Made by a program: the position numbers and the translations under genes. The notes below the pieces were generated by a model. The model made no database searches, was not told where the DNA came from, and was given only the letters and a program-made list of their open reading frames with translations. Positions 25,025-36,064 of a stretch of 64,000 bases of DNA are shown one piece after another; position 1 is the stretch's first letter, and the number at the start of each line of letters is the position of its first letter. The stretch is taken from the NCBI GenBank assembly GCA_020854915.1, contig JAHKLT010000027.1, positions 54,438 through 118,437 on the forward strand, given 5' to 3'. This stretch comes from Methanobacteriaceae archaeon. Its GTDB lineage: Archaea; Methanobacteriota; Methanobacteria; Methanobacteriales; Methanobacteriaceae.

Positions 25025-26182
25025 TTAAATATCAATATTATCATCTTTATTGATGATGTTTATTATATCTTTCGTTTCGATTCTATTAATTATACTTAAA
25101 TATGGATTCTTAGACAGTTTTTTAGAGATAAAAATTTCACAATAATTATCTTCATTAATAATTGATTTTCCACTAAAATTAACAGTAGCTAATTTTAAAA
25201 TTTCTTTAGGATTAATATAGTTTTTAGAATTCAATTGTCTGAGTTTAAAAATAAAATCTAACTCTCTAAGCATGTTTGGTGAATTAATCATAATATTATC
25301 AGTTCCAATAGATGGAAATATACCTTTTTTAAAAAAATCATCTAAATTAGGAATACCGACCCTTAAAGCAGCATTAGATCTAAAACATAAAGTAATTGAG
25401 ACATTTGAATTTTTAATTAAATCTAAATCCCCTTTAAGAGGATTAGTACAATGAACTAATTGATTAAAATTATTTTTAATACCTAATTCTATTTCTGAAG
25501 CATTATATTTTTTTATTGAATTTTTTTGAGAATCTATACTTTCACCAACATGAATAGATGAAAGCTTACATTTTTTTGTACATTCTTCACTAATCAAAAT
25601 AGCTACTTCTTCAGTAATTTCATTAAAACCACTTGGAGCTATTCCATCAGCTATTTTTAATATTTTTCGAATAGCTATTTTAACACTTTTTAAATCAGGA
25701 TCATCTCCATAAAAAGAATCATCACGACCTAAAATAATTGGATTAATAGGAATATCTTTTGAAGCTTTTTTAAGTAATTTAATTCCTTTTACTCCACCTT
25801 CTCTATAATCAATAAAATGAGTAGTTCCAGACCTTAACATATCATACATTGATAATTTCATTGCATCAATAACATCCTTATCTTCAGCATTTTTCAAAGC
25901 TAAATGTTTTAAACCATTAGGAGGTTTAACAATTTCATCAAAAGATAAACCATAACCCTCATCTTTAATTATAGAGTCTCCAATATGAGTATGAGAATTA
26001 ATAAATGATGGTGATACAACACAGCCACTTGCATCAATAATTTCACCCTCTAAAATATCTTTTGAGATAGTTATAATCTTTCCATCATCAATTAAGATAT
26101 TTTCTCTTGAAGGAGTTAAATCTTTGCCTTTTAAAATAATACCATTAGCTATTGTAATCATTGAGAATATTTTAGTAAACAT
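25025..26182 (-). CDS. Amidohydrolase superfamily metal-dependent hydrolase
   Basis: This protein of about 385 residues has the cytosine-deaminase/chlorohydrolase-like metal site: SFINSHTHIGDS after strand one, CKLSSIHVGES, LVHCTNPLKGD and GTDNIMINSPNM. It is related to the archaeal deaminases that act on adenosine derivatives, but the lysine and other substrate residues cannot be judged by eye, so the substrate is open. The initial MFTKIFS may be spurious: family members usually begin at the equivalent of Met8 (26161, MITIANGIILKG). Neither start has a clear ribosome binding site. Confidence 0.82.
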   Translation of the reverse strand: MFTKIFSMITIANGIILKGKDLTPSRENILIDDGKIITISKDILEGEIIDASGCVVSPSFINSHTHIGDSIIKDEGYGLSFDEIVKPPNGLKHLALKNAEDKDVIDAMKLSMYDMLRSGTTHFIDYREGGVKGIKLLKKASKDIPINPIILGRDDSFYGDDPDLKSVKIAIRKILKIADGIAPSGFNEITEEVAILISEECTKKCKLSSIHVGESIDSQKNSIKKYNASEIELGIKNNFNQLVHCTNPLKGDLDLIKNSNVSITLCFRSNAALRVGIPNLDDFFKKGIFPSIGTDNIMINSPNMLRELDFIFKLRQLNSKNYINPKEILKLATVNFSGKSIINEDNYCEIFISKKLSKNPYLSIINRIETKDIINIINKDDNIDI

Positions 26183-26443
26183 TTTATTTAAAACTTTTTT
26201 TTAAAATGAGGGGTATATTGAATTAAATTAGTTAAAAATATATGATAATAAAAATTTTAATTTATTTTATGGTATTCAAGTTTATTAATAATTTATATTC
26301 CTAATAAATAAATTATAGTTATTTATAATGAAAAAAAACAATTAAATTTTTAACTCATAATTAAATCTTATTTTTTCAAATTAATCCCATTTAAAAGTAA
26401 TTTTAAAAAAATTTTTAAAATATGAATTATATACTTATTTTAA

Positions 26444-26887
26444 TTGAAATTTAGTTTAATTCACTTTTTTATAATTATTAAAAGAGCTGATATTATTAAT
26501 CAAGACGAAATAAGATATTTTTATAGAAATATAATCAAATCAGATGATGTTTATAGAATTAAACATAATAATAAAGATTATGGTGAGTTTAAAAAGTTAT
26601 CTGATGCATTGTATGAGAGAGATTGTCTTTTCTATTGTAAATTTGATTATGATCTTCTTGTTGAATGTGATTTAGAAAATAAATATGAAAATAAAGACCT
26701 TCCACCATTTCCCCAAAAAAGACCTAAAGGTAGGATTAAAGGAATAAAAATAAATAAAACAAAACGAGAAGGTAAAATTGAATTTGATCATTCTAAAAAA
26801 AAGTTTTTTATTAGAAAAGGTGATGAAATAATTGGTTACTTTGATACTATGACTGAAGCATATTATATTAAAAAAAATATGCATTAA
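26444..26887 (+). CDS. Hypothetical basic protein with two related modules
   Basis: Function unknown. Two segments look related: DDVYRIKHNNKDYGEFKKLS and, near the end, KFFIRKGDEIIGYFDTMTEA, each followed by a helix (DALYERDCLF / YYIKKNM). They are joined by a very basic linker (KRPKGRIKGIKINKTKRE). The fold resembles AP2-like or other small DNA-binding beta-sheet modules, but this is only an impression. The in-frame TTG at 26444 is a weak start and the first 15 residues look unconvincing. Translation may begin near the codons for NQDEIRYFY (about 26500) from a rare codon. Confidence 0.5.
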   Translation: MKFSLIHFFIIIKRADIINQDEIRYFYRNIIKSDDVYRIKHNNKDYGEFKKLSDALYERDCLFYCKFDYDLLVECDLENKYENKDLPPFPQKRPKGRIKGIKINKTKREGKIEFDHSKKKFFIRKGDEIIGYFDTMTEAYYIKKNMH

Positions 26888-27233
26888 TATTCTTTAGAAT
26901 CACTAACAAACGTAAAATATATTCCCAAAATCATAAAAATAAGCATTAAAATAAATCCAATTATAACATTAACACCACCTCAATATCCTTTTGGAGCAAG
27001 ATATACCATGAAAATATCTAAAGGAGTCATTGGAATAAAAAGGGACATTAATAATTTAAAAAGAAATCTATCATAGCAAAAAGCTACAATCAAAATTCCA
27101 ATAATATTAATAGGCTTCTAAATATATATTCACTTTCATTATCGAACTTAATAATATTAAAGTAGTCTAATACAAAAGTAAATACAATAGCTAATAAAAG
27201 AATTAATGGTTTAAATGATAATAATTTATTCAT
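26884..27233 (-). pseudogene. Frameshifted small membrane protein gene
   Basis: Starting at ATG 27233 the minus strand reads MNKLLSFKPLILLLAIVFTF, VLDYFNIIKFDNESEYIFRS, and then needs a one-base shift near 27110. After the shift it continues with IGILIVAFCYDRFLFKLLMS, FIPMTPLDIFMVYLAPKGY, then an in-frame TGA, and VNVIIGFILMLIFMILGIYF up to a stop at 26884. The parent would be a protein of about 115 residues with four membrane segments, of unknown function. It lies directly downstream of carB on the same strand. Confidence 0.65.
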
Positions 27234-27238
27234 ACCAT

Positions 27239-30200
27239 TCAAGAGTCTAAATACTCATTTAAAGATTTAACTTTGATTTTATTATTTTGAATAGCTTCAA
27301 TTGCATTTAATGCAGCTCTTGCACCTGCAAGTGTTGTAACATAAGGTATTCCCAGTTCAATAGCGAGTCTTCTAATGATATATCCATCTTTTGCAGATTG
27401 TTTTCCTTCAGATGTGTTTATGATTAAATCTATTTCATTGTTTAAAATAGCTTCACGAATATTAGGAGATCCTTGAGATACTTTTTTGATTTTTTTAGTG
27501 TCAATTCCTTTAACTGAATCAGCTGTTCCTCCTGTAGCTATTAATTCAAACCCTAAGCTATTTGCTTTTTCTGCAATTGTTTGGATTTTCTTTTTATCAT
27601 GTTCTTTAACACTTATAAATATTTTACCTTTTTTAGGTAAATCCATACCTGCAGCAAGTTGGGATTTATAAAATGCCATACCAAAACTTTCATCGATTCC
27701 TATACTTTCACCTGTAGATTTCATTTCAGGCCCCAATACTGTATCAGATTCTGGTAATTTTAAAAATGGGAATACTGATTCTTTTACAGCTATATGATCA
27801 ATTTTAATTTCTTTTGTTAAGTTAAGGTCTTTTAATTTTGATCCTGTGATTATCCAAGTTGCAACTTTAGCAAGTGGTACACCAATAGCTTTACTTACAA
27901 ATGGAACTGTTCTACTTGCTCTTGGATTTGCTTCAATAATATAAACCATTTCTTCATCAAGTTTAACAGCATATTGAATGTTCATCAAACCTTTGACTTC
28001 AAGTTCTAATGATAATTTACGACTGTATTCACGAATAGTATCTAAAATATGTTCTGGAATAGTTTGAGGAGGTATTACACATGCAGAATCTCCTGAATGA
28101 ACTCCTGCTTCTTCAATATGTTCCATTATTCCAGCTATAAATACATCTTCACCATCACATAATATATCTACATCTAATTCAATAGCATCTTCTAAGAATT
28201 TATCTACTAAAATAGGATGTTCTGGAGATACCTTAACAGCTTCTTTCATATATTCTTCAAGTTCATTATTATCATAAACAATCTCCATTGCTCTACCACC
28301 TATAACATAAGATGGTCTTACAAGAACAGGAAAATCAATCTCTTTTGCTACATTTTTAGCTTCATCAAATGAATTAGCAAGTCCATATGGAGCTTGATGA
28401 ATATTAAGTTTATTTAATAAATCAGAAAATAACTTTCTATCTTCTACCATATCAATACTTTTATATGGAGTTCCAAGAATTTTTACTCCTGCATTTGCAA
28501 GAGGTACTGCTAGATTAATTGATGTTTGACCACCAAATTGAACAATTACACCTTCTGGTTTTTCTTTTTCAATAACATTCATTACATCTTCAAATGTTAA
28601 TGGTTCAAAAAACAACTTATCAGAAATATCATAATCAGTACTTACTGTTTCAGGATTATTGTTTATTAAAATAGTTTCAATATCTTTGCCTTTTAAAGCA
28701 AGTGATGAGTGAACACAACAATAATCAAATTCTATTCCCTGACCTATTCTAATTGGGCCTGCACCAATAATTATTATTTTTCTTTTATTAGATGATTCAA
28801 GTTCATTACCCCAATCATAGCTACTATAATAATAAGGTGTTTTTGCTTCAAATTCTGCAGCACATGTATCAACCATTTTATAAGAAGTTTTTACATTTAA
28901 GGTATTAGCTAGATTTTTAATATATTCCTCTGTTTGATCTGTTAAATTAGCTAATTTTTTATTAGATAAACCTAGTTGTTTAGCTTTTCTGAAAAATGTA
29001 GAATCCTTTAATTTTTCTTCTGTAACTTCATTTTCAAAGTCGACAATGTTTTTAATTTTATATAAGAAAAATGAATCCATATTTGTAAGTTTTTGAAGCT
29101 CATCAATTGTCATACCATCTTTAATAGCTTTATATAATTGGAAAAATCTATCATCTGTAGGATTTACTAAATCATCTTTTGTATAATCTATATCTTCAAA
29201 ACCAGAATAACCCATATCAAGAGACCTAATGGCTTTATGTAATGCTTCTTCTAGTGTTCTACCTATTGCCATTACTTCTCCTGTAGCTTTCATTTGAACT
29301 CCAATTTTTCTATTTATTCCTTTGAATTTATCAAATGGCCATCTTGGTATTTTTACAACAACATAATCAATAGCTGGTTCAAATGATGCTGGTGTTTCTT
29401 TTGTAATATCATTTTTAATCTCATCTAAAGTCATACCTAATGCTATTTTAGAAGATATTTTAGCTATTGGATAACCTGTAGCTTTAGATGCAAGAGCACT
29501 ACTTCGACTTACCCTCGGATTAACTTCAATGACTTTATATTCACCAGTTGTAGGATTAACTGCAAATTGTATATTACATCCTCCTTGAATTCCAAGTGCA
29601 CGAATAATTTTAATTGAGGCATCTCTTAGTTTCTGAGCTTCTATATCATTTAAATTTTGTGCTGGAGCAACAACAACACTTTCACCAGTATGAATTCCCA
29701 TAGGATCAATATTTTCCATACTACAAATAATAATACAAGTATCGTCTTTATCTCTCATTACTTCATATTCAAATTCTTTCCATCCTAAAACAGATTCATC
29801 TATAAGAACTTGATTAATGAAACTTAAATCTAATCCCCTATGAGCTATTTTTTTAAGTTCTTCTTGGTTGTGAGCAACTCCCCCACCAGTTCCACCAAGA
29901 GTAAAAGCAGGTCTAACAATTACAGGATAACCAATATCTTTAACAGCTTCAATAGCCTCCTCAACACTTTCAACTGCATGGCATTTAGGGATAGGCTCAT
30001 TTAATTTATTCATAAAATTTCCAAATAAGTCCCTATCCTCAACATCTTTAATAGTTTGAACATTAGATCCCAAAACTTTAATATTATCTAATACACCTAA
30101 GTCTCCAAGACCTGTAGCTATATTTAATCCAGTTTGTCCACCCATAGTAGGTAATATAGCATCAACATTCTCTTTTTCTATTATTTTTGCAACGATTTCA

Positions 30201-30412
30201 GGTGTTAATGGTTCAGTATAAACGACATCAGCCAAATCTAAATCTGTTTGAATAGTAGCAGGATTACTATTAATTAAAACTGTTTCAATTCCCTCTTCTT
30301 TAAGTGATTTACATGCTTGTGAACCAGAATAATCAAATTCAGCAGCTTGACCAATTTGAATAGGTCCAGAACCAATAATAAGTACTTTTTTAATATCCTT
30401 ATCAATAGGCAT
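27239..30412 (-). CDS. carB: Carbamoyl-phosphate synthase large subunit
   Basis: CarB makes carbamoyl phosphate from bicarbonate, ATP and ammonia delivered by CarA, for pyrimidine and arginine synthesis. The 1057-residue protein has the two homologous ATP-grasp halves. The first starts [20 protein letters not shown] and carries [10 protein letters not shown]; the second starts [20 protein letters not shown]. Each has a [17 protein letters not shown] metal site. The C-terminal allosteric MGS domain is present ([20 protein letters not shown] ... [20 protein letters not shown]). The start at 30412 ([10 protein letters not shown]) is one base after the carA stop; the frame is open further upstream but that part overlaps carA and is not coding. 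Confidence 0.97.
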   Translation of the reverse strand: MPIDKDIKKVLIIGSGPIQIGQAAEFDYSGSQACKSLKEEGIETVLINSNPATIQTDLDLADVVYTEPLTPEIVAKIIEKENVDAILPTMGGQTGLNIATGLGDLGVLDNIKVLGSNVQTIKDVEDRDLFGNFMNKLNEPIPKCHAVESVEEAIEAVKDIGYPVIVRPAFTLGGTGGGVAHNQEELKKIAHRGLDLSFINQVLIDESVLGWKEFEYEVMRDKDDTCIIICSMENIDPMGIHTGESVVVAPAQNLNDIEAQKLRDASIKIIRALGIQGGCNIQFAVNPTTGEYKVIEVNPRVSRSSALASKATGYPIAKISSKIALGMTLDEIKNDITKETPASFEPAIDYVVVKIPRWPFDKFKGINRKIGVQMKATGEVMAIGRTLEEALHKAIRSLDMGYSGFEDIDYTKDDLVNPTDDRFFQLYKAIKDGMTIDELQKLTNMDSFFLYKIKNIVDFENEVTEEKLKDSTFFRKAKQLGLSNKKLANLTDQTEEYIKNLANTLNVKTSYKMVDTCAAEFEAKTPYYYSSYDWGNELESSNKRKIIIIGAGPIRIGQGIEFDYCCVHSSLALKGKDIETILINNNPETVSTDYDISDKLFFEPLTFEDVMNVIEKEKPEGVIVQFGGQTSINLAVPLANAGVKILGTPYKSIDMVEDRKLFSDLLNKLNIHQAPYGLANSFDEAKNVAKEIDFPVLVRPSYVIGGRAMEIVYDNNELEEYMKEAVKVSPEHPILVDKFLEDAIELDVDILCDGEDVFIAGIMEHIEEAGVHSGDSACVIPPQTIPEHILDTIREYSRKLSLELEVKGLMNIQYAVKLDEEMVYIIEANPRASRTVPFVSKAIGVPLAKVATWIITGSKLKDLNLTKEIKIDHIAVKESVFPFLKLPESDTVLGPEMKSTGESIGIDESFGMAFYKSQLAAGMDLPKKGKIFISVKEHDKKKIQTIAEKANSLGFELIATGGTADSVKGIDTKKIKKVSQGSPNIREAILNNEIDLIINTSEGKQSAKDGYIIRRLAIELGIPYVTTLAGARAALNAIEAIQNNKIKVKSLNEYLDS

Positions 30413-30413
30413 T

Positions 30414-31496
30414 TTAATAACCATCCATTTCTTTAACAAAATCATCAAATATAAAACCAGTATCATTAGGACCAGGACCAGCCTCAGGATGATATTGAAT
30501 ACAGAATAATGGTAATTCTTTATGAGAAATTCCTTCAGGAGTTCCATCATTCAAATTAACTTGTGTAAGTTCTAAGTCTGTTTTTTCTAAAGATTCCTTA
30601 TCAATAGTAAAACCATGGTTTTGAGAAGTTATAAATACTTTATTAGAATTTAAATCTTTTACTGGTTGATTTGCTCCCCTATGACCAAATTTCATTTTAT
30701 AAGATTGTGCACCAAAAGATTTAGCTATTAATTGTTGACCCATACAAATACCAAATAATGGTAAACGATTAGCCATCTTCTTAACAGTAGCTATTGTCTC
30801 TTTAACCCTATCAGGATTACCCGGACCACAAGAAATCATTAAACCAGAAGGTGAATAATCCAAAATAGTTTTATAATCAGCATCATATGGAAATACAATA
30901 ACACCAATATCCCTATCTAAAAATGAATTAATAATATTCTTTTTAATACCACAATCAATTATAGCTACTTTTTTGTCAAAATCTTTACTAAAATCATTAA
31001 TCTCTTTAGTAGAAACCATAGGAACAAGGTCTCTATCAGTGATATGAGGATGATTTAAAGCCATATCAACAAGTTCATCATCATCTTGATCTTCTGTAGA
31101 AATAACTCCCCTCATAGATCCTTTTTCACGAATTTTAATTGTTAAATCTCTTGTATCAATACCACTAATTCCAGGAATTTTAAATTCTTTTAAAAAATCA
31201 TCTAATGTTTTTTGAGATGAAAAATTAGACACATCTTTACATAATTCTCTTACAATAAATCCTTCAACTTGGATTTTATCAGATTGATACCAATCAGAAC
31301 TAACACCATGATTTCCTTCTAAAGGATAAGTAGACATTAAAATATCTCCTTTAAATGAAGGATCAGTTAAAGATTCTGTATAACCAGTCATACCTGTAGC
31401 AAAAACAACTTCTCCTGCATTAGTTGTTTCATGACCAAAACCTTCACCTTTTAAAACAGTACCATCTTCTAAAGCTATTTTAGCCCCAATTACCAT
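30414..31496 (-). CDS. carA: Carbamoyl-phosphate synthase small subunit
   Basis: CarA is the glutamine amidotransferase subunit that hydrolyses glutamine and channels ammonia to CarB. The 360-residue protein has the N-terminal CPSase small-chain domain ([20 protein letters not shown]) and a class I GATase domain. The nucleophile Cys is in [17 protein letters not shown], and the catalytic His and Glu are in [19 protein letters not shown] immediately precedes the ATG. carA and carB are an operon with a one-base gap. Confidence 0.97.
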   Translation of the reverse strand: MVIGAKIALEDGTVLKGEGFGHETTNAGEVVFATGMTGYTESLTDPSFKGDILMSTYPLEGNHGVSSDWYQSDKIQVEGFIVRELCKDVSNFSSQKTLDDFLKEFKIPGISGIDTRDLTIKIREKGSMRGVISTEDQDDDELVDMALNHPHITDRDLVPMVSTKEINDFSKDFDKKVAIIDCGIKKNIINSFLDRDIGVIVFPYDADYKTILDYSPSGLMISCGPGNPDRVKETIATVKKMANRLPLFGICMGQQLIAKSFGAQSYKMKFGHRGANQPVKDLNSNKVFITSQNHGFTIDKESLEKTDLELTQVNLNDGTPEGISHKELPLFCIQYHPEAGPGPNDTGFIFDDFVKEMDGY

Positions 31497-31573
31497 TAAA
31501 TCACCACTAACATAATTATCATCTATCTTTATTATTTATCACTTTTATATAATTTAAAGATTATTAAAAAAAA

Positions 31574-32242
31574 TTATTTCTCAGCATAAATTACAGTGAA
31601 AATATAATATTTATATGGAACATCCACATGTTTAAATCCAATATCTTTAAGCCATTTAATTTGTAAGGTTAAAAGACTAGGATTATCAAGTTTTTTTCGA
31701 TCATTAGCTATTTTTATATATTTTTCATCTAATGGAGAGTTTAAAATCTTTTTATCAATTTTATTTTTAAAAGATTCATCTAACCTTTTTGACGAGCTTA
31801 AAACTTGATCTGCATTTAAAAAAATACCATTTTCATTTAATAAATCATAAGCCTTCTTGTAAACTAATTTTTTATCATTTTCTTTTAAATGATGAATTGA
31901 AAGAGATGATATAACAATATCAAATTTCTCACTAAAATTACAGTTTAAATAATCATCATTAACATATTTAAAATTAGTACAATCTTTAAATCTTTCTCTT
32001 GCTTTATTTAACATCTTATCTGCTAAATCAACAAGAGTAATTTCTGCATTAGGATATTTTTCTAATAGATACTTTGAAAGTAAACCTGTTCCTGCACCTA
32101 AATCTAAAACTTTCGGATTATCTCCTTTAAAATCAATTGTTTCAATAGCTATTTCATAAAAGTCATCAAAACATGGAATTAAATATTTTCTGTTTTTATC
32201 ATAATCTTCTGCACCATCATCAAACTTTTTTTTAATAGACAT
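31574..32242 (-). CDS. Class I SAM-dependent methyltransferase
   Basis: This 222-residue methyltransferase has motif I VLDLGAGTGLLSKYLLEKYP, an acidic residue after strand two (ITLVDLADKML), motif III/IV FDIVISSLSIHHLKENDKK and C-terminal substrate-domain helices. The substrate is unknown. ATG 32242 (MSIKKKFDDG) is chosen; the ATG follows the nadC stop as TAATATG, so it overlaps the end of the nadC message and is translationally coupled to it. A role related to NAD metabolism is possible but not shown. Confidence 0.85.
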   Translation of the reverse strand: MSIKKKFDDGAEDYDKNRKYLIPCFDDFYEIAIETIDFKGDNPKVLDLGAGTGLLSKYLLEKYPNAEITLVDLADKMLNKARERFKDCTNFKYVNDDYLNCNFSEKFDIVISSLSIHHLKENDKKLVYKKAYDLLNENGIFLNADQVLSSSKRLDESFKNKIDKKILNSPLDEKYIKIANDRKKLDNPSLLTLQIKWLKDIGFKHVDVPYKYYIFTVIYAEK

Positions 32243-32243
32243 A

Positions 32244-33077
32244 TTAATCCACAACATTTAAACTAAAATTAAGGCTTTTTGAAGAATGAGTTAAAGCTCC
32301 TAAAGAAATAATATCTACATCTAGAGATGCATAATCTAAAATGTTATCTTTATTTATACCACCAGATATTTCAATTAAAACATTTTCACGAATATTTAAT
32401 TTAGACAATTTAGATAAAACTTCATTAATTTCTTTGCTTGACATATTATCAAGCATAATAATATCTGCACCATTTTTAGCACATTCAACTGCATCATCCA
32501 ATGATTCAACTTCAATTTCTATTTTTTTGGAAAAGCTAACCTTTGATTTAGCTATTTTTAATGCATCAACTGGGCTTCCAACAATAGCTATGTGATTATC
32601 TTTAATTAAAACCATATCATCAAGAGAAAAGCGATGAGTATCTCCCCCACCAATAGAAATAGCTATTTTATCAAATTTAGAAATTCCTGGAGAAGTTTTT
32701 CTTGTTCCTGCAATTCTACAATTAGGGTTTATTTTATTAATCTCATCAACTATTTCTCTAGTATATGTAGCTACTCCACTCATTCTCATAAGTAAATTTA
32801 AAATAGTTCTCTCTAGAAGTAATATTTTGCGAGCTTCACCGATTATTTCAATTAAAACATCATCTTCATCTATTCTAAAACCATCATCAAGATTACTAAT
32901 AATTTCTATATTATTTTCTTCAAAAATCTTTTTTACAATATCAAAACCTGCAAAAATTCCATTTTCCTTAGAAATAATAGTAGCTGTTATAATTTTACTT
33001 TTATCAATTAAAAAATTCGAAGTAATATCTCCAAACCCCTCATCTTCCTCTAACATATAATCAATAATTTTTTTCAT
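32244..33077 (-). CDS. nadC: Nicotinate-nucleotide pyrophosphorylase (carboxylating)
   Basis: NadC converts quinolinate and PRPP to nicotinate mononucleotide. The 277-residue product shows the N-terminal domain (EDEGFGDITSNFLIDKSK), then RTILNLLMRMSGVATYTREI, the phosphoribosyl site RIAGTRKTSPGISKFDK, a barrel with IEVESLDDAVECAKNGADII, and the terminal glycine region LIEISGGINKDNI. AGTGATTTT precedes the ATG. It forms a unit with the downstream methyltransferase gene and completes the NadX-NadA-NadC route found in this window. Confidence 0.95.
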   Translation of the reverse strand: MKKIIDYMLEEDEGFGDITSNFLIDKSKIITATIISKENGIFAGFDIVKKIFEENNIEIISNLDDGFRIDEDDVLIEIIGEARKILLLERTILNLLMRMSGVATYTREIVDEINKINPNCRIAGTRKTSPGISKFDKIAISIGGGDTHRFSLDDMVLIKDNHIAIVGSPVDALKIAKSKVSFSKKIEIEVESLDDAVECAKNGADIIMLDNMSSKEINEVLSKLSKLNIRENVLIEISGGINKDNILDYASLDVDIISLGALTHSSKSLNFSLNVVD

Positions 33078-33208
33078 AAAATCACTAAATTAACTTAAAT
33101 TATATTATATCTAACTTAATTATTAAAATTTTTTTAAAATTAAAACTTAAATATATTTATTATTAAAAACAAATATTAATTAATTCAGATTAATCTAAGT
33201 GATATAAA

Positions 33209-34102
33209 ATGGAAATAAGATTCTTAGGAACTTCATCAGCAGTACCATCTATAAAAAGAAACCACCCAGCTATTGTTTTAAAATCTTTTGGAGAAGTTTT
33301 TTTATTTGATTGTGGAGAATCAGCACAACGCCAATTAATCTTTGCAAAAATTAGTCCAATGAAAATTACAAAGATTTTTATTAGTCATTTCCATGGAGAT
33401 CATATATTAGGGCTTCCTGGATTAATCCAATCAATGGGATTTAGAGGTAGGGTGGATAAATTAGATATTTATGGCCCTAAAGGATTAAATAACTTTAAAA
33501 ATTCTATTTTAAATTTAGGATACTGTTTAATAGAATTTCCTATTGAATTCCATGAAATAGATAGTGGAATAGTTGTTGAAAATGAAGAATACATTATTAA
33601 ATGTATTAAAACAAAACATAATGTTATCAATTTAGCTTACTCTATTGAAGAAAAAAAGAAACCCCGTTTTTTAAGAGAAAAGGCTATTGAATTAGGTGTT
33701 CCTGTTGGTCCTGATTTTGGTAAACTTCATAATGGTGAAGAAGTTGAAGTTAATGGAAAAATCATCAAACCATCAGATGTTCTAGGAAAACCAAGAAAAG
33801 GTAAAAAGATTACTTATTCAGGAGATACCAGACCTTGTAATGAAATGGTTGAAATAGCTAAAGATAGTAATATTTTAATTCATGAATCCACTTATATTAA
33901 TGAAGATAATGATAAAGCAGAAGAAAATGCTCATTCAACTGCAAGAGATGCTGCAAAAATTGCTAAAAAAGCAAAAGTTGAAAAATTAATCTTAACACAT
34001 ATTAGTACAAGATATAAAGAGGATACAGTCATATTACAACAAGCCAAAAAAGTTTTTAAAAATAGCTATTTAGCTAATGATTTACTAAAAATAGAGTTAT
34101 AA
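33209..34102 (+). CDS. rnz: Ribonuclease Z
   Basis: RNase Z cuts the 3' trailer from pre-tRNAs. The 297-residue protein is of the short form and starts MEIRFLGTSSAVPSIKRNHP. It carries the metallo-beta-lactamase motif SHFHGDHILGLPG, the tRNA-binding loop region with GRVDKLDIYGPKG, the metal ligands in SGDTRPCNEM and HESTYIN, and the AHSTARDAAKIA and LTHISTRY motifs. AGTGAT lies upstream of the ATG. It is followed 2 bp later by the mechanosensitive channel gene, so the two and nadA form one operon. Confidence 0.96.
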   Translation: MEIRFLGTSSAVPSIKRNHPAIVLKSFGEVFLFDCGESAQRQLIFAKISPMKITKIFISHFHGDHILGLPGLIQSMGFRGRVDKLDIYGPKGLNNFKNSILNLGYCLIEFPIEFHEIDSGIVVENEEYIIKCIKTKHNVINLAYSIEEKKKPRFLREKAIELGVPVGPDFGKLHNGEEVEVNGKIIKPSDVLGKPRKGKKITYSGDTRPCNEMVEIAKDSNILIHESTYINEDNDKAEENAHSTARDAAKIAKKAKVEKLILTHISTRYKEDTVILQQAKKVFKNSYLANDLLKIEL

Positions 34103-34104
34103 AT

Positions 34105-34872
34105 ATGGAATTTGTAAGTTTTAATAATATATTTTATCAGATAATTTTTACAATAATAACATTGATTGTTATTTATATTGCATTAAAAATTATTAAAAGA
34201 ATAACTAATAAAATGAAAGAAAAACCTAAAGTAAATGATACTTTAATTAATTTAATTAATGATCTTTTAAGGTATATTTCTTATTTAATAGCTTTAATTT
34301 TAATTTTAGATATTTTTCATATTGATTTAACAAGTATCTTTGTAAGTATTGGAATTGTTGGTATAAGTGTAGGTTTTGCAACAAAAGATATTATATCTAA
34401 TTTTCTCTCTGGAATTTTCATTATAAGTGATGATCATTTAAATTTAGGAGATACAATAGAAATTAATTCTATAAAAGGAAAAATAAAACAAATTAATTTT
34501 AGGACAACTACACTTATTGATGATAGTGGAGTCATAACAGTTATTCCTAATTCAGTATTATCAACTCAACCTTATAATAGGTATAAGCATCTTGAAGAGT
34601 ACAGGATTGACTTGCTAGCAACAATCCCATTACACATTGATATCGAAGACTTTGAGAAGCAAATTTTAAATACAATAAAAAATATTAAAGAAATAAATAA
34701 GAATAAAATCCCAAAAATATTCACTCAAAAAATTAGCGCAGAAGGAGTTATAGTGAAGATAAGTATTTGGGTTAATGATGATTGTGATTTAAGTTCAACA
34801 AAATTAATGATTGTTAATAAAATCAGATTATTAATTAGTGAAAACAAAAAGAGGTTTGAAGATGACAAATAA
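34105..34872 (+). CDS. MscS-family mechanosensitive ion channel
   Basis: This 255-residue membrane protein has three N-terminal helices (about 7-30, 57-75, 80-100). The pore-lining helix GIVGISVGFATKDIISNFLS is followed by the beta domain (LNLGDTIEINSIKGKIKQIN) and the C-terminal alpha/beta region (LLATIPLHIDIEDFEKQIL). It should open on membrane tension to release solutes during osmotic downshock. It lies 2 bp downstream of rnz and overlaps the start of nadA by 11 bp. Confidence 0.92.
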   Translation: MEFVSFNNIFYQIIFTIITLIVIYIALKIIKRITNKMKEKPKVNDTLINLINDLLRYISYLIALILILDIFHIDLTSIFVSIGIVGISVGFATKDIISNFLSGIFIISDDHLNLGDTIEINSIKGKIKQINFRTTTLIDDSGVITVIPNSVLSTQPYNRYKHLEEYRIDLLATIPLHIDIEDFEKQILNTIKNIKEINKNKIPKIFTQKISAEGVIVKISIWVNDDCDLSSTKLMIVNKIRLLISENKKRFEDDK

Positions 34873-35779
34873 AATTAAAGAAGAAATTGAAATCTTGAAA
34901 AAGGATAAAAATGCAATTATTCTTGCTCATAATTATCAATCAAAAGAAGTTCAAGATATTGCAGATTTTGTAGGGGATTCACTTGAATTATGTATTAAAG
35001 CTTCTGAAATTAAAGATAAAGATATGATTGTTTTTTGTGGAGTGGATTTTATGGGAGAAACTGCAGTTATATTAAATCCAGACAAAAAAATCCTGATTCC
35101 TGATGCAAATGCTGAATGTCCAATGGCTCATATGCTTACTGGAGAACAAGTTCTAGCTGCTAAAGAAAAACACCCAAATGCAGCAGTATGCTTGTATGTT
35201 AATAGTTTAGCTGATGCAAAACAATATGCAGATACATTATGTACTTCTTCAAATGCCGTTAAAGTTGTAGAAAGTTTAGAACAAGATGAAATTTTGTTTG
35301 GTCCAGATAATAACTTAGGAGATTATGTAAGAGATAAAACTTCAAAAAAGATTATGGCAATAACTGAAATAGGATATTGTTATCTTCATAAAAAAATAAC
35401 AACAGAGGATGTAGAAGAAAAAAGAAAAGAATATCCAAATGCAGAAATAATTTGCCACCCTGAATGTGATATGGTTGTTCAAAAAGCATGTGATAAAGTA
35501 ATGAGTACTGGTGGTATGGTTTCATATATTTCAAATAGTCAAAATAATGAGTTTATTTTAGGAACTGAAGTAGACATGAAACATAGAGTCGAAAAAGAAG
35601 CACCAGGTAAAAAAATATATCCTTTAAGAGAAGATTCCATTTGTGAAGAAATGAAATTACATACATTAGAAAAAATAAGAGATACACTTAAAAATGAAAG
35701 CCCACAAATAACTTTAGATGAAAATGTTGCTAAAAGATCAATGAAATCAGTTAAATATATGATTAAAGTTTCAAAATAA
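34862..35779 (+). CDS. nadA: Quinolinate synthase
   Basis: NadA condenses iminoaspartate and dihydroxyacetone phosphate to quinolinate using a 4Fe-4S cluster. The 305-residue protein shows AIILAHNYQSKEVQDIADFV, GDSLELC, the cluster Cys in FCGVDFMGETAV, CLYVNSLADAK, and CHPECDMVVQKACDKVMSTG with MVSYIS. ATG 34862 is preferred, with GAGGT just upstream; 34838 would lie deep inside the channel gene. The product uses iminoaspartate from NadX (9392-10156) and feeds NadC (32244-33077). Confidence 0.95.
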   Translation: MTNKIKEEIEILKKDKNAIILAHNYQSKEVQDIADFVGDSLELCIKASEIKDKDMIVFCGVDFMGETAVILNPDKKILIPDANAECPMAHMLTGEQVLAAKEKHPNAAVCLYVNSLADAKQYADTLCTSSNAVKVVESLEQDEILFGPDNNLGDYVRDKTSKKIMAITEIGYCYLHKKITTEDVEEKRKEYPNAEIICHPECDMVVQKACDKVMSTGGMVSYISNSQNNEFILGTEVDMKHRVEKEAPGKKIYPLREDSICEEMKLHTLEKIRDTLKNESPQITLDENVAKRSMKSVKYMIKVSK

Positions 35780-36064
35780 TCAATTAAAATCTTCAAGAAA
35801 ACTAGAAATAAATACTTCCATTTCAATCTCTTCTCTAGCTATATAATCCTCTAATTTATTTCTAGATTCCTTTGACTCAAAAGGAAAAAATTCTTTTTCA
35901 AAATGAATATTTAAATCTAAATATTTTTCTTTTTCATTTAATTTAGTTTCTTCATTTAAATTTTCATCAAGAATTTTTAATTGTTTTAAATCCAAACCAG
36001 ATATTTTATAAACAATATAAGCATCATCTTCTTTATAACCGTAATCTACAATTTTAACATTCAT
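35780..36064 (-). CDS. Conserved hypothetical small acidic protein
   Basis: No family is recognised for this product of about 94 residues. It opens MNVKIVDYGYKEDDAYIVYK with alternating strands, then a helical, strongly acidic region (ENLNEETKLNEKEKYLDLNI) and ends FISSFLEDFN. Cytoplasmic, no motifs. It begins inside the end of the alpha/beta hydrolase gene (11-bp overlap), so the two are coupled. Its stop directly abuts the convergent nadA stop. Confidence 0.65.
   Translation of the reverse strand: MNVKIVDYGYKEDDAYIVYKISGLDLKQLKILDENLNEETKLNEKEKYLDLNIHFEKEFFPFESKESRNKLEDYIAREEIEMEVFISSFLEDFN

Noticed and set aside
27239..30550. Longer carB with extra N-terminal residues
   Set aside because: The extension overlaps carA, has no ribosome binding site, and family members start at the ATG at 30412.
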